64,000 nucleotides of DNA from Dyella lutea (GCF_024158035.1 NZ_JAMZEK010000001.1:1096001-1160000), one strand, 5' to 3'. Shown: positions 8,130 to 18,709, numbered from the stretch's first letter. A program made the numbers and translations. The notes: generated from the sequence alone by a model not told the origin.

Positions 8130-9071
8130 ATGATGACTGTTCTCCAGACCAATCCCGACGATGCGTTGGCTGCCCGCCAGTCGCACCTCAAGCGCCTCGA
8201 AGCCGAGAGCATCCACATCCTTCGCGAGGTGGCGGCCGAGTTCCGCCATCCGGTGATGCTGTATTCCATCGGCAAGGATTCCTCGGTGCTGCTGCATCTG
8301 CTGCAGAAGGCCTTTTATCCGGCGCCGCCGCCGATCCCGCTGCTGCACGTGGACACCACCTGGAAATTCCGCGAGATGATCGCCTTCCGCGATCGCCGCG
8401 CGGCCGAGGTGGGCGCGAAGCTGATCGTTCACATCAACCAGGAAGGCGTGCACCAGGGGGTCGGCCCGTTCACCCACGGCGCCACCGTGCACACCGACAT
8501 CATGAAGACCCAGGCGCTGAAGCAGGCGCTGGACGCGCACGGCTTCGACGCGGCGATCGGCGGCGCCCGTCGCGACGAGGAGAAGTCGCGCGCCAAGGAG
8601 CGCGTGTTCTCGTTCCGCACCGCGCAGCATCGCTGGGATCCGAAGCGACAGCGGCCCGAGCTGTGGAACCTCTACAACGGCCGCATCGCCAAGGGCGAAA
8701 GCGTGCGCGTGTTCCCGCTGTCGAACTGGACCGAGCTGGATATCTGGCTCTACATCTACCGCGAGGCGATCGAGGTGCCGTCGCTGTACTTCGCCGCGCC
8801 GCGCCCGGTGGTCGAGCGCGACGGCATGCTGCTGATGGTCGATGACGAGCGCCTGCCGCTCAAACCCGGTGAACAGCCCGAAATGCGCAAGGTGCGTTTC
8901 CGCACGCTGGGCTGCTACCCGCTCACCGGCGCGATCGAATCGGAGGCCGACGACCTGCCCAAGGTGATCCAGGAGATGCTCATCGCACGCACCTCCGAGC
9001 GGCAGGGGCGGGCGATCGACCACGATCCGTCCGCTTCGATGGAAAAGAAGAAGCAGGAGGGCTACTTCTGA
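8130..9071 (+). CDS. cysD: Sulfate adenylyltransferase subunit 2
   Basis: CysD is the catalytic subunit of ATP sulfurylase, making adenosine 5'-phosphosulfate from ATP and sulfate in the cytoplasm. The 313-residue protein shows the ATP-pyrophosphatase loop [12 protein letters not shown] near residues 49-60, the [20 protein letters not shown] block, and the C-terminal [12 protein letters not shown] motif of the family. Two ATGs are adjacent at 8130 and 8133. Its stop overlaps the start of cysNC by one base (TGATG), so the two are translationally coupled. The pathway supplies sulfide for cysteine, and PAPS for any sulfotransferase such as the one at 42520. Confidence 0.97.
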   Translation: MMTVLQTNPDDALAARQSHLKRLEAESIHILREVAAEFRHPVMLYSIGKDSSVLLHLLQKAFYPAPPPIPLLHVDTTWKFREMIAFRDRRAAEVGAKLIVHINQEGVHQGVGPFTHGATVHTDIMKTQALKQALDAHGFDAAIGGARRDEEKSRAKERVFSFRTAQHRWDPKRQRPELWNLYNGRIAKGESVRVFPLSNWTELDIWLYIYREAIEVPSLYFAAPRPVVERDGMLLMVDDERLPLKPGEQPEMRKVRFRTLGCYPLTGAIESEADDLPKVIQEMLIARTSERQGRAIDHDPSASMEKKKQEGYF

Positions 9072-10954
9072 TGGGCCGCGAACCGAACCTCTCGGTGGAC
9101 GAGTACCTCGCCCGCCACGAATCGAAGGACCTGCTGCGCTTCATCACCTGCGGCAGCGTCGACGACGGCAAGAGCACCCTGCTCGGTCGCCTGCTGTACG
9201 ACACTAAGCTGCTGTTCGATGACCAGCTCGCGGCACTGGAGGGCGACTCGCGGCGCCACGGCACGCAGAACGGCGAGCTGGATTTCGCGCTGCTGGTCGA
9301 CGGCTTGTCGGCCGAGCGCGAGCAAGGCATCACCATCGACGTGGCGTACCGCTTCTTCACCACCGAGCGGCGCAAGTTCATCGTCGCCGACTGCCCGGGC
9401 CACGAGCAGTACACCCGCAACATGGCCACCGGTGCCAGCACGGCTGACCTTGCCGTGGTGCTGATCGACGCGCGCAAGGGCGTGCTCACGCAGACCCGCC
9501 GGCATACCTACATCGCCGCGCTGCTGGGCATCCGCCATGTGCTGCTGGCGGTGAACAAGATGGATCTGGTCGGCTACGACGAGGCGACCTTCCGCGCCAT
9601 CGAAACCGAGTACGCGGCGCTCGCCGCGGGCATGGGCATTCCCCAGGTCAGTGCGATCCCGGTGTCGGCGCTGCGCGGCGAAAACATCAGCGCGCGCGCC
9701 ACGGCGATGCCCTGGTTCGACGGTCCGAGCCTGCTCGAGCACCTGGAGACGGTGGTGATCCAGCCGCCGGCGCGGACGCTGGGCTTCCGCCTGCCGGTGC
9801 AGTGGGTATGCCGGCCGGACCAGAATTTCCGCGGCTACGCCGGGCCAGTGGTGGCCGGATCGATCGCCCCGGGTGATGAGGTCGTGGTGCTGCCTGGCGG
9901 CGCGCGCTCGCGCGTGGCGCGGATCGTCACCGCCGACGGCGATCGCACGCAGGCGGTGGTCGGCGACGCCGTCACGCTGACCCTGGAAGACGAGCGTGAC
10001 ATCAGTCGCGGCGACGTGATCGCCGCGGCGGGCGATCCGCCGCAGGTGGCCGACCAGTTCGCTGCCCACCTGCTGTGGATGGACGAGGCGGCGCTGCTGC
10101 CCGGACGCGGCTACTGGCTGAAGATCGGCACGCGCACGGTCGGTGCGCAGGTCACCGAGATCAAGCACAAGGTCGACGTGAACACCCAGGAAGAGCTGGC
10201 CGCCAAGCGGCTGGAGCTCAACGAGGTGGGTTACTGCAACCTGTCGCTTGACCAGCCGGTGGCGTTCGAGCCCTACGCGGCATGCCGCGAGCTGGGCGCC
10301 TTCATCCTGATCGACCGGCAGACCAACGCCACGGTCGGTGCCGGCACGCTGGACTTCGCCCTGCGCCGCGCCGACAACATCCACTGGCAGCACCTGGACA
10401 TTGATCGCGCCGCCCGCGCGCGGCTGAAGGGCCAGTCGCCGGCCTGCCTGTGGTTCACCGGCTTGTCCGGCTCCGGCAAATCCACCGTGGCCAACCTGGT
10501 GGAGAAACGGCTGTTCGCGCTGGGCCGACACACCTACCTGCTCGACGGCGACAACGTGCGCCACGGGCTCAACCGCGACCTGGGCTTCACCGACGAGGAT
10601 CGCGTGGAGAACATCCGCCGCGTGGCGGAGGTCGCCAAATTGATGGTCGATGCCGGGCTGATCGTGCTGGTCTCCTTCATCAGTCCGTTCCGCGAGGAGC
10701 GTCGGATGGCGCGCGAGCTGTTCGCGCCCGGCGAGTTCCACGAGGTGTTCGTCGACACGCCGCTGGCGGTGTGCGAGGCGCGCGACGTGAAGGGTCTGTA
10801 CGCCAAGGCACGTGCCGGCGGCATCAGGAACTTCACCGGTATCGATTCTCCATACGAGGCACCCGAGGCGCCGGAAGTGCATCTGCATGGCGGTGACCAG
10901 GCTCCGGAACAGCTCGCCGAGCGGGTGATCCGGGAGCTGCTTGGCGAGCACTGA
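9071..10954 (+). CDS. cysNC: Bifunctional sulfate adenylyltransferase subunit 1 / adenylylsulfate kinase
   Basis: This 627-residue fusion joins the GTP-driven regulatory subunit of ATP sulfurylase to APS kinase. The N-terminal half is an EF-Tu-like GTPase: P-loop GSVDDGKST at 28-36, DCPGH at G3, NKMD at G4, then beta-barrel domains. The C-terminal part from about residue 457 is APS kinase, with its own P-loop GLSGSGKST and the FISPFREER and GLYAKAR blocks. It yields PAPS from APS. Fused CysNC proteins are common in Xanthomonadales, so the fusion is expected. No separate cysC is seen in the window. Confidence 0.97.
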   Translation: MGREPNLSVDEYLARHESKDLLRFITCGSVDDGKSTLLGRLLYDTKLLFDDQLAALEGDSRRHGTQNGELDFALLVDGLSAEREQGITIDVAYRFFTTERRKFIVADCPGHEQYTRNMATGASTADLAVVLIDARKGVLTQTRRHTYIAALLGIRHVLLAVNKMDLVGYDEATFRAIETEYAALAAGMGIPQVSAIPVSALRGENISARATAMPWFDGPSLLEHLETVVIQPPARTLGFRLPVQWVCRPDQNFRGYAGPVVAGSIAPGDEVVVLPGGARSRVARIVTADGDRTQAVVGDAVTLTLEDERDISRGDVIAAAGDPPQVADQFAAHLLWMDEAALLPGRGYWLKIGTRTVGAQVTEIKHKVDVNTQEELAAKRLELNEVGYCNLSLDQPVAFEPYAACRELGAFILIDRQTNATVGAGTLDFALRRADNIHWQHLDIDRAARARLKGQSPACLWFTGLSGSGKSTVANLVEKRLFALGRHTYLLDGDNVRHGLNRDLGFTDEDRVENIRRVAEVAKLMVDAGLIVLVSFISPFREERRMARELFAPGEFHEVFVDTPLAVCEARDVKGLYAKARAGGIRNFTGIDSPYEAPEAPEVHLHGGDQAPEQLAERVIRELLGEH

Positions 10955-10981
10955 GTGCGCGACACGGGAGCGGTCAGCCTC

Positions 10982-10987
10982 TAGGAT
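10982..10987 (+). promoter_or_regulatory. Candidate -10 box (TAGGAT) of tpx
   Basis: TAGGAT lies in the 65-base gap between cysNC and tpx, 32 bases before the tpx start and upstream of its CGAGG ribosome site. The surrounding sequence resembles the other -10 candidates here (TAGAAT before cysD, TAGACT before 16269, TATAAT before the aldolase gene). No clear -35 box. Confidence 0.3.
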
Positions 10988-11019
10988 GGCGCTCCCGACT
11001 TATCCGCACGAGGCATCCC

Positions 11020-11523
11020 ATGTCGCAGAACGTTACGCTCAAGGGCAATCCGGTCGAGGTCCAGGGCGACTTCCCCGCCGTGGGCGACAAGGCTCCCGGC
11101 TTCCGCCTGGTCGCCAAGGATCTGGCCGACGTCTCGCTGGCCGACTTCACCGGCAAGCGCAAGATCCTGAACATCTTCCCCAGCGTCGATACGCCGGTGT
11201 GCGCCGCGTCGGTGCGCCACTTCAACCAGGATGCCTCCGAACTCGCCAACACCGTGGTGCTGTGCATCTCGGCCGACCTGCCGTTCGCGCAGGCGCGCTT
11301 CTGCGGCGCCGAGGGCCTGGACAACGTGGTGACGCTGTCGACCCTGCGCGGCGCCGATTTCCTCAAGACCTACGGCGTGGCGCTGTCCAGCGGCCCGCTG
11401 GCCGGCCTGGCGGCGCGCGCGGTGGTGGTGCTGGATGAGCACGACCACGTGAAGCATGCCGAGCTGGTGCCGGAAATCACCCAGGAGCCGGACTACGACG
11501 CGGCGCTGGCCGCGCTGAAGTAA
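11020..11523 (+). CDS. tpx: Thiol peroxidase, atypical 2-Cys peroxiredoxin
   Basis: Tpx reduces hydrogen and alkyl peroxides using thioredoxin. The 167-residue protein has the peroxidatic cysteine C61 in SVDTPVC and the resolving cysteine C95 in ARFCGAEGL, both as expected; a third cysteine lies at C82. The N-terminal [12 protein letters not shown] is typical of the family. A GAGG ribosome site lies ahead of the ATG. It is monocistronic by spacing and is followed by a palindromic repeat and then the convergent gapA. Confidence 0.96.
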   Translation: MSQNVTLKGNPVEVQGDFPAVGDKAPGFRLVAKDLADVSLADFTGKRKILNIFPSVDTPVCAASVRHFNQDASELANTVVLCISADLPFAQARFCGAEGLDNVVTLSTLRGADFLKTYGVALSSGPLAGLAARAVVVLDEHDHVKHAELVPEITQEPDYDAALAALK

Positions 11524-11586
11524 GGCGATCGACTCGATCAGGCCCCCGCGGTAGCTCGCTGCTCAGGGTCTGGTCCTTCCCTTGTC

Positions 11587-11670
11587 GTCATTCCAGCGAA
11601 CGCTGGAATCCAGCGTCTGCCCGGGCATCGCGTGCCAGGGCACTGGATTTCGGCTTGCGCCCGAATGACG
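11587..11670. repeat. Dispersed palindromic repeat (GTCATTCCAGC...GAATGAC type)
   Basis: A strong inner palindrome (ATTCCAGCGAACGCTGGAAT) opens the element, and CCGAATGAC closes it, complementary to the opening GTCATTC. The ends read GTCATTCC and GAATGAC. Elements of this look are scattered through many high-GC proteobacterial genomes. It fills the gap between the convergent tpx and gapA genes. Confidence 0.65.
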
Positions 11671-11715
11671 TGTCGTTGGAAGTTTCATGGTGAGGCGGCC
11701 GTCCCGCCCACCGAA

Positions 11716-11748
11716 CCAAAAAGAAAGGCGCCCTGGGGCGCCTTTCTT
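11716..11748 (-). terminator. Rho-independent terminator of gapA
   Basis: Read on the minus strand, a perfect 13-bp stem (AAGAAAGGCGCCC paired across a two-base loop) is followed by a TTTCTTTTT run. It sits 20 bases after the gapA stop. Confidence 0.85.
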
Positions 11749-11767
11749 CGTATCGCGGCGGCAGGTC

Positions 11768-12811
<1,044 letters not shown>

Positions 12812-12941
12812 TTATTCTAGCAGGCCGTCGGGCCGCTTCGACGGCGGGGACAAGCGGCGCCGGGCCCCGCCTGGTGTCATCCGGCGGAGCACGGGGCTGT
12901 GGCAGACTCCCGGCCTTTCCCATCACGGCCCTGATGATCCG

Positions 12942-13817
12942 ATGAAGCTGCGTCCTTCCCGCCTGAGCCTGCTGTCTCTTGCCCTCACCCTCGGGTTCGC
13001 CGCCCCGCACGCCATGGCCTGGGGCCCGGAAGGTCACGCGATCGTGGCGGACATCGCCCAATCGCACCTGGATCCTGCCGCCGCCGCGCAGGTGCAGGCG
13101 TTGCTCGGGTTGGAGGGCTACGACCGGCTCGACCAGATCGCCTCGTGGGCTGACCAGCACCGCAAGGAGATGCCCGGGACGGCGGGCTGGCACTACGTCG
13201 ACATCCCGCTCCAGACACCGGATTACCAGGCAGCGCGCGACTGTCCCCGGGGCAACTGCATCGTGGCCCAGCTGGAGCATTTCACTCGCGTCCTTGCCAA
13301 CCGCTCGGCCAACCCGCGGACACGGCTGGAGGCGTTGAAGTGGGTGGTCCACCTGGCCGGCGACATCCACCAGCCGATGCACGCGGTGGACGATGACGAC
13401 AAGGGCGGCAACACCGTCCAGGCGCAGTTCTTCGGTATCGGCACCAACCTGCATTCGGTCTGGGACGGTCGCGTGATCGAGCACCAGCTCGACCTCAAGC
13501 TGGGTCCGAACTATTCGATCGACCGGACGGCGGTGGCCGCGCGCGCGAAGCAGCTGGAAGCGGGGATCACCCCGGCCGAGCTTGCGCAGTGGGCGCCTGC
13601 CGGGACGCTCGCCACGCTCGATACGCGTGTCGTGGACTGGGCCAACGAGTCGCACCACATCGCTCGGACCATCGCCTACACCGATCTGGCCAAGCCGTCC
13701 GGCGTGGCCTGGTCCGAGCGCTACCAGGCCAAAGCGTGGCCGGTGATACGCGAGCGGCTCGAGCAAGGCGGTGTGCGCCTCGCCGAGATATTGGACGAGG
13801 CGCTGGGCAGCCGCTGA
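12942..13817 (+). CDS. Secreted S1/P1-type zinc nuclease
   Basis: This 291-residue protein has a signal peptide (MKLRPSRLSLLSLALTLGF... ending in AMA). Cleavage would expose an N-terminal tryptophan followed by GPEGHAIVADIA. In the S1/P1 family this mature N-terminal Trp is itself a zinc ligand. Further ligands appear as the W-ADQH region, WHYVDIP, HLAGDIHQPMH and the NLHSVWDG block. It should cut single-stranded DNA or RNA, or remove 3'-phosphates, in the periplasm or outside the cell. The start at 12942 is chosen because it begins the signal peptide; the longer open frame runs antisense to gapA. Confidence 0.9.
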   Translation: MKLRPSRLSLLSLALTLGFAAPHAMAWGPEGHAIVADIAQSHLDPAAAAQVQALLGLEGYDRLDQIASWADQHRKEMPGTAGWHYVDIPLQTPDYQAARDCPRGNCIVAQLEHFTRVLANRSANPRTRLEALKWVVHLAGDIHQPMHAVDDDDKGGNTVQAQFFGIGTNLHSVWDGRVIEHQLDLKLGPNYSIDRTAVAARAKQLEAGITPAELAQWAPAGTLATLDTRVVDWANESHHIARTIAYTDLAKPSGVAWSERYQAKAWPVIRERLEQGGVRLAEILDEALGSR

Positions 13818-14155
13818 GGCATCGCTGCTCGTGCCGTCGCGGCGACCGGTCGTGACGGTGCAGGCTCAGGGTTCGGGACGCCCGCCGGGCCTGGCTGTGC
13901 ACCGATAAGCCGGCAGGGCGGTCAGCCGGGAAAATTTTTTTACCGGGGTTGCTGCGACGCAGCACATCGATGCCGCATCGCGGGGCGTTACGTGGTCTGC
14001 ATCGTTGTAGACCGCAGATTGCTGGTCGACGCCGACTGGTATCTTCATGCCGCGTTTTCATGGCCGGCGACGCACGTCGCACAGCCGTCCAAACGGCTGA
14101 AAATTAGCGATTTGAATCGTGGCGATGCAGCTCGCGTTGTTGCTACGCTTCCAGG
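13818..14155. other. 338-base gap between nuclease and pyk; no gene recognised
   Basis: The stretch contains an A4T7 run near 13930, a short dyad GGTCT...AGACC near 13994-14013 and a GTTGCTGC/GCAGCAC hairpin just before it. A 60-codon minus-strand frame (13866-14048) has no homology I recognise and no convincing ribosome site. The right end should hold the pyk promoter. A TACGCT element at 14144-14149 ends six bases before the pyk ATG, but this is weak. Confidence 0.4.
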
Positions 14156-15637
14156 ATGACTACCCAATCCCTGCAAGTCCGCCGTACCAAGATCGTCGCC
14201 ACGCTCGGCCCCGCCACCGATGCGCCGGGGATGCTCGAGAAGATCATCGCCGAGGGCGTCAATGTCGCCCGCCTCAACCTGTCGCATGGCACGCCCGACG
14301 ACCATCGCGCCCGCGCCGAGGCGGTGCGGGCCGCTGCCGCCAAGGTCGGCGTGGAGGTCGGCATTCTGGCCGACCTGCAGGGCCCGAAGATCCGCGTCGA
14401 GAAGTTTGCGGACGGTCCGGTGCAACTGGAAGTCGGTGACGCGTTCACGCTCGACTGTCGTGACGATGCGCCGGACGGCGATGCCACCCGCGTCGGCGTG
14501 AGTTACCTCGGCCTGCCGAAGGACGTGAGTCGCGGCGACATCCTGCTGTTCGACGACGGACTGGTCGCGATGCGGGTGGAGTCGATCGACGGCACCGAGA
14601 TCCACTGCACGGTCACCGTCGGTGGCAAGCTGTCCAACCGCAAGGGCCTGAACCGGCAGGGCGGTGGACTCACCGTCGATGCGCTGTCGGACAAGGATCG
14701 CAACGACATCAAGCTGGCCGCCGAGCTCGGCGCCGATTTCCTGGCCGTGTCGTTCGTGCGCTCGGCCGAGGATATGCATACCGCGCGTCGCCTGATGCGC
14801 GAGGCCGGCGGCCACGCCGTGATGGTGGCCAAGATCGAGCGTGCCGACGCGATTCCGGTGCTGGGCGAGATCATCGACGCCACCGACGTGGTGATGGTGG
14901 CGCGCGGCGACCTGGGCGTGGAGATCGGCGACGCCGAGCTGCCGGGACTGCAGAAGAAGATCATCCGCGAAACGGTGCAGCGCAACCGCGCGGTGATCAC
15001 CGCCACGCAGATGCTGCAGTCGATGGTGCGTTCGCCGATCCCGACCCGTGCCGAAGTGCTCGACGTGGCCAATGCGGTGATCGACGGCACCGATGCGGTA
15101 ATGCTGTCGGAAGAATCCGCGGCCGGCGCGCATCCGGACAAGGCGGTGGCGGCGATGGTGCGCATCTGCCTGGGGGCCGAGCGCCAGTTCGAGCCGAAGG
15201 ACGAGCGCATGCTCGATGCGGCGCTGCAGCTGGACCGGGCCGATCAGGCGATCGCCCTGGCCGCGATGGTGCTGGCCGGACACCTGGGCGTGCGCGCGAT
15301 CGTTGCGTTGACCGAGTCCGGCGCCACCGCCCAGTGGCTGTCGCGCTACCGCAGTGCGGTGCCGATCTACGGCATGTCGCCGTTCGGCGAGGCGCGCCGC
15401 CGCATGCAGGTGCTGCGCGACGTGCATCCGGTGGAGTTCAGCCACGGCGAGCAGCAGAGCATGGCCGCGTCCACCCGCGCCGCCGTGCGCATGCTGTTCG
15501 AGCAGGGCAAGCTGGCCGAGGGCGACCGCGTGGTGATCACCTACGGCGACCGGGTCGGCCAGGCCGGTGGTACCAATACGCTGAAGCTGCTCTCGGTCGG
15601 CGCTGACGGCATCGTCGACAGCCTGCGCGAGCTCTGA
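14156..15637 (+). CDS. pyk: Pyruvate kinase
   Basis: The enzyme converts phosphoenolpyruvate and ADP to pyruvate and ATP. Of 493 residues, the N-terminal barrel includes RTKIVATLGPA, RLNLSHG, the VMVAKIERADAI segment with the catalytic lysine, and VMVARGDLGVE. The B-domain inserts after LADLQGPKIR. The C-terminal half ends in the GDRVGQAGGTNTLKL block. The start codon follows AGG directly with no normally spaced ribosome site, so initiation may be weak or leaderless. The next gene begins 38 bases after the stop. Confidence 0.96.
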   Translation: MTTQSLQVRRTKIVATLGPATDAPGMLEKIIAEGVNVARLNLSHGTPDDHRARAEAVRAAAAKVGVEVGILADLQGPKIRVEKFADGPVQLEVGDAFTLDCRDDAPDGDATRVGVSYLGLPKDVSRGDILLFDDGLVAMRVESIDGTEIHCTVTVGGKLSNRKGLNRQGGGLTVDALSDKDRNDIKLAAELGADFLAVSFVRSAEDMHTARRLMREAGGHAVMVAKIERADAIPVLGEIIDATDVVMVARGDLGVEIGDAELPGLQKKIIRETVQRNRAVITATQMLQSMVRSPIPTRAEVLDVANAVIDGTDAVMLSEESAAGAHPDKAVAAMVRICLGAERQFEPKDERMLDAALQLDRADQAIALAAMVLAGHLGVRAIVALTESGATAQWLSRYRSAVPIYGMSPFGEARRRMQVLRDVHPVEFSHGEQQSMAASTRAAVRMLFEQGKLAEGDRVVITYGDRVGQAGGTNTLKLLSVGADGIVDSLREL

Positions 15638-15674
15638 GGTAGGCGGCCCGCATCGGGCGGCAGCGAGGGAACGC

Positions 15675-16229
15675 ATGAAGACCAGTGTCTACACGGTGCT
15701 GTGCACCGCCATCCGGCTGGGTGCCGTGCTGTTGTCGGTGCATGCGCTGGAGGACGTGGCGGCGGTGGTTGCCGCCTCCGATGGCAACACGCATCGCCTG
15801 CTCGGTAGCCTGCTGTTCGCCGGCTTGTACCTCGTTGTCGGTGCCGTGCTCTGGCTATGGCCCGGCATGCTGGCCTGGTGGGCCAGCAGTCGCTCGAACG
15901 GGCAGGTGCTGGAGATGCCGATCGGCGCGGATGAGTTGCAGCGCGTGGCGCTCTCGGTGCTTGGTGTATGGCAGGTGGTGCAGGGGGTGTCCGGTTTGCT
16001 GAGCCATGGCGTCGTGATGGTCTTCCTGCATGACCGGATGACCGATTACTCCACCGGCCACCTGCCACCTGCCGAGTGGCGCTGGATGGTCTTCTACGTC
16101 CTGCAGGCGATGGCCGGCGCTGCGGTGGCCCTGGGGGCAGCCGGATTGGTGAATCTGTTCCACCGGCTGCGCCGGTTCCCCGAGGCGTCGCCGGCGGCAA
16201 CGGAGATCGACGCCGATGCCGTGCGCTGA
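15675..16229 (+). CDS. Hypothetical four-helix membrane protein
   Basis: I do not recognise this 184-residue protein. It shows four hydrophobic segments at roughly residues 10-35, 43-66, 90-115 and 135-162, with a charged C-terminal tail. It lies between pyk and a small TonB-like protein and runs in the same direction. No catalytic motif is evident. A GAGGGAA ribosome-like site precedes the ATG. The function is unknown. Confidence 0.7.
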   Translation: MKTSVYTVLCTAIRLGAVLLSVHALEDVAAVVAASDGNTHRLLGSLLFAGLYLVVGAVLWLWPGMLAWWASSRSNGQVLEMPIGADELQRVALSVLGVWQVVQGVSGLLSHGVVMVFLHDRMTDYSTGHLPPAEWRWMVFYVLQAMAGAAVALGAAGLVNLFHRLRRFPEASPAATEIDADAVR

Positions 16230-16232
16230 CGC

Positions 16233-16238
16233 TAGACT
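16233..16238 (+). promoter_or_regulatory. Candidate -10 box (TAGACT) before the TonB-like gene
   Basis: TAGACT lies 30 bases before the ATG at 16269, with the GGAGG ribosome site between them. The flanking bases resemble the TAGAAT and TAGGAT boxes before cysD and tpx. No -35 match. Confidence 0.28.
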
Positions 16239-16268
16239 GGGCTACCACCCCATCCCCGGAGGCGACCG

Positions 16269-16709
16269 ATGAAGAAGAACATGCTTCGCTTGCAACTGCC
16301 GTTGTGCCTGCTGGCGCTGGCCGTTTCCTCCCCGCTGATGGCCCAGGCGCGACGTGTGTCGCCGGACAAGATCAACGGCTACTGGATCCTGCTCAATCGC
16401 AGCGTGGACGTGGACGTGCCGAACAGCGGCAAGAACATCTACAAGCCGGGCTGCGTGGCTGTCACCTTCACCATCGGCTCGGACGGCATCCCGCGCGACA
16501 TCAAGGCGGTCAAGACCGTCCCGGCGAGTGATCTGACGCCGGTGGCGGTCAATGCGGTCAAGCACTTCACCTATGGCCCCTCGCTTACCAACCGGGCCGG
16601 CGAGCCGGTGGACACCTACTATGTGGTGCCCTTCAACGGGCCGTCCGACAAGGCCGGCCAGCAGGCCCTGATGGCTCCCTGCCAGCTGCCCGGCTACGAC
16701 CAGAACTGA
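16269..16709 (+). CDS. Periplasmic TonB C-terminal-like domain protein
   Basis: This 146-residue protein has a signal peptide ending near ALAVSSPLMAQ and then a domain resembling the TonB C-terminal fold (CVAVTFTIGSDGIPRDIKAVKT, AVNAVKHFTYGPSL). It lacks the transmembrane anchor plus proline-rich spacer of true TonB, so it is unlikely to energise receptors alone. Xanthomonadales carry many such small energy-transducer-like proteins of unknown role. A GGAGG ribosome site precedes the ATG. Two cysteines (near 58 and 138) could form a disulfide in the periplasm. Confidence 0.72.
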   Translation: MKKNMLRLQLPLCLLALAVSSPLMAQARRVSPDKINGYWILLNRSVDVDVPNSGKNIYKPGCVAVTFTIGSDGIPRDIKAVKTVPASDLTPVAVNAVKHFTYGPSLTNRAGEPVDTYYVVPFNGPSDKAGQQALMAPCQLPGYDQN

Positions 16710-16751
16710 GCCGGTCTTCCGGTCGCCCCGGTGCTGTCGGGCGATCTGGCC

Positions 16752-16757
16752 TATAAT
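16752..16757 (+). promoter_or_regulatory. -10 box (TATAAT) of the class I aldolase gene
   Basis: A perfect TATAAT consensus lies in the 137-base gap ahead of the aldolase gene, 90 bases before its start. The -35 region is not recognisable. The implied leader is about 80 bases and GC-rich. Confidence 0.5.
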
Positions 16758-16846
16758 CCGCCGCTTTCAGCCTTGCCGCTCCCGGTTTCGGGGGCGGCGT
16801 GTCCTTTGCGCGGCCTGGCGGCCGCTGTCGTTTCCACGGAGTCGTC

Positions 16847-17857
16847 ATGAGCATCGAAGATCTGGAAAGCATCGCGCTGGCGATGGTCGCGCCCGGCAAG
16901 GGCATCATCGCCATCGATGAGTCGACCAAGACGATCGCCAAGCGGTTCGAATCGGTCGGCATCGAGAACACCGAAGAGAACCGCCGCGCCTACCGCGAGC
17001 TGCTGCTGACCGCGCCCGGGCTGAACGAGCACATCTCCGGCGCGATTCTTTACGACGAGACGATCCGCCAGTCGACCAGGGACGGTGTGCCGTTCACCCA
17101 GGTGATGAAGAAGCTCGGCATCATCCCTGGCATCAAGGTCGACAAGGGCCCGGTGCCGCTGGCCGGCTTCCCCGGCGATGTGGTCACCGAGGGCCTGGAC
17201 GGCCTACGCGAGCGCCTGGCCGAGTACGCCAAGCTCGGCGCGCAGTTCGCCAAGTGGCGCGCAGTGATCAACATCTCCGAGGACAACCCCAGCTCCACCG
17301 CGATCGAGGCCAATTGCCACGCGCTGGCCCGCTACGCCGCGCTGTGCCAGGAAGCCGGCCTGGTGCCGATGGTCGAACCGGAAGTGATCATGGACGGCGA
17401 CCACAGCATCGACGTCAGCTACGAAGTGCACGAGGCCGTGCTGCGCAGCCTGTTCAACGCGCTGTACGAGCAGAACGTGATGCTCGAGGGCGCGATCCTG
17501 AAGGTGTCGATGGTGATCCCTGGCAAGGACGCCGAGGAGCAGGCCGAGGTCGAGGAAGTTGCCGAGGCCACGGTGCGCGTGCTCAAGTCCACCGTGCCGG
17601 CCTCGCTGCCGGGCATTGTTTTCCTCTCCGGTGGCCAGACCGACGAGCAGTCCACCGCCCACCTCAATGCGATGAACCGCATCGGCCCGCATCCGTGGCC
17701 ACTGTCGTTCTCCTACGGCCGCGCCATGCAGCAGGCTGCATTGAAGTTGTGGGCCAAGGACATGAAGGCGAACTACGCCGAGGCGCAGAAGACGGTCGCC
17801 GCGCGCGCGAAGGAAAACGGTCAGGCCGCGCTGGGTCGCTGGACCGGCGGCAAGTAA
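16847..17857 (+). CDS. Class I fructose-bisphosphate aldolase
   Basis: The enzyme cleaves fructose 1,6-bisphosphate to dihydroxyacetone phosphate and glyceraldehyde 3-phosphate through a Schiff base and needs no metal. The 336-residue sequence follows the classical eukaryote-like class I family: GKGIIAIDESTKTIAKRF, LYDETIRQ, the Schiff-base lysine in GAILKVSMVIPG, then FLSGGQTDEQ and the WPLSFSYGRAMQ block. The start at 16847 has GGAG five bases ahead. A strong terminator follows 20 bases after the stop. No class II aldolase is seen in the window. Confidence 0.95.
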   Translation: MSIEDLESIALAMVAPGKGIIAIDESTKTIAKRFESVGIENTEENRRAYRELLLTAPGLNEHISGAILYDETIRQSTRDGVPFTQVMKKLGIIPGIKVDKGPVPLAGFPGDVVTEGLDGLRERLAEYAKLGAQFAKWRAVINISEDNPSSTAIEANCHALARYAALCQEAGLVPMVEPEVIMDGDHSIDVSYEVHEAVLRSLFNALYEQNVMLEGAILKVSMVIPGKDAEEQAEVEEVAEATVRVLKSTVPASLPGIVFLSGGQTDEQSTAHLNAMNRIGPHPWPLSFSYGRAMQQAALKLWAKDMKANYAEAQKTVAARAKENGQAALGRWTGGK

Positions 17858-17876
17858 GCCGGGTTCCCGATCCACG

Positions 17877-17909
17877 AAAAAGGGCGCCCCGAGGGGCGCC
17901 CTTTTTTTT
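17877..17909. terminator. Strong bidirectional terminator between aldolase and outer-membrane barrel gene
   Basis: A perfect 14-bp stem (AAAAAGGGCGCCCC, GA loop, GGGGCGCCCTTTTT) ends in eight T residues on the plus strand. It has an A-run on the other side, so it can serve the converging transcripts from both directions. Confidence 0.92.
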
Positions 17910-17924
17910 GCCTTGCAGCGTGGA

Positions 17925-18518
17925 TCAGAAGCGGTATTCGGCGCTGACCGAGACCATGTCGGTGCTCAGGTCGACGTTGTGCTTCTTGGCGTCGAAGTAG
18001 TCGTAGTTCAGACCGACGCTGAGGTTGTTGCTGAAGTCGTAGCCGAAGCCGGCGCCGGCATACCAGCTGGTCTTGTCCAGGCTCTCGCGGATCGGGTTGG
18101 AGTCGTTGCTCAGGCCATGGCCCTTCCACGCGTACAGGCCGGTACGGGCGCTGATATACCAGTTCGGGTTGAGGTTGAAATGGCCATTCACGCCAGCGGT
18201 CCAGCCGTGCAGCTGGGAGCGGCCGCTGTCGACGACGTTGTTGCTGTTGAAGATGTTCTTGACGTGGATGTTGCCAAGGTCGTTGTAGCCGGCCTCGACA
18301 CCCAGCGCCACATTCGGATTCACCGACCAGCGGTAGCCGCCGTTGAGGGCGTAGCCGGTGTCGTGACCGTCGTACGGGCCCTTGTTGATGGACGTGCGGC
18401 CCACGTTGCCGTTGATGAACCAGCCGCCGTTGTCGGAGGGGGCGCTCTGTGCGAACGCGGCAGGTGCGGCCACCAGGCCGGCGGACACCAGGGCAAGGGC
18501 AAGCAGAGTCTTCTTCAT
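17925..18518 (-). CDS. Outer-membrane beta-barrel protein, OmpA/OmpW-like (paralogue 1)
   Basis: This 197-residue protein has a typical signal peptide (MKKTLLALALVSAGLVAAP... cut after AFA) and alternating amphipathic strands ending in SVSAEYRF. The terminal phenylalanine is the usual signal for outer-membrane barrel assembly. The length fits a small eight-strand barrel without a peptidoglycan-binding domain. A close relative lies upstream at 18710 in the same orientation. Shared blocks are GPYD, GYRW, EAGYNDLGN and GWTAGVNG. The function is not known; such barrels often affect envelope stability or adhesion. Confidence 0.82.
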   Translation of the reverse strand: MKKTLLALALVSAGLVAAPAAFAQSAPSDNGGWFINGNVGRTSINKGPYDGHDTGYALNGGYRWSVNPNVALGVEAGYNDLGNIHVKNIFNSNNVVDSGRSQLHGWTAGVNGHFNLNPNWYISARTGLYAWKGHGLSNDSNPIRESLDKTSWYAGAGFGYDFSNNLSVGLNYDYFDAKKHNVDLSTDMVSVSAEYRF

Positions 18519-18641
18519 CGTGATGTTCCTCTTGTTGTTATCGCAGCCGGGCTGCTTGGGGGGATGCCCGGGCTGTCGTGGGGCGTGCCGGCCGTTCTGG
18601 CCGGCACAGGGGCTTAGATGGATGGGTGCCCCGAAAGATTC

Positions 18642-18662
18642 AATACTTATCAGTACAGTATT
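18642..18662. promoter_or_regulatory. AT-rich dyad upstream of the outer-membrane barrel gene
   Basis: AATACT and AGTATT face each other across nine bases about 125 bases upstream of the start at 18518. The AT-rich stretch stands out from its GC-rich surroundings. It is a plausible regulator site or promoter region for the minus-strand gene. No regulator can be named. Confidence 0.4.
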
Positions 18663-18709
18663 AATCTCGGGTTAAGCGTGTCCACTCGCGCATACCCGCT
18701 GGCGGGGGT

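Noticed and set aside
13866-14048. A 60-codon minus-strand frame in the nuclease-pyk gap
   Set aside because: No ribosome site and no recognisable sequence; short frames are expected at this GC content.
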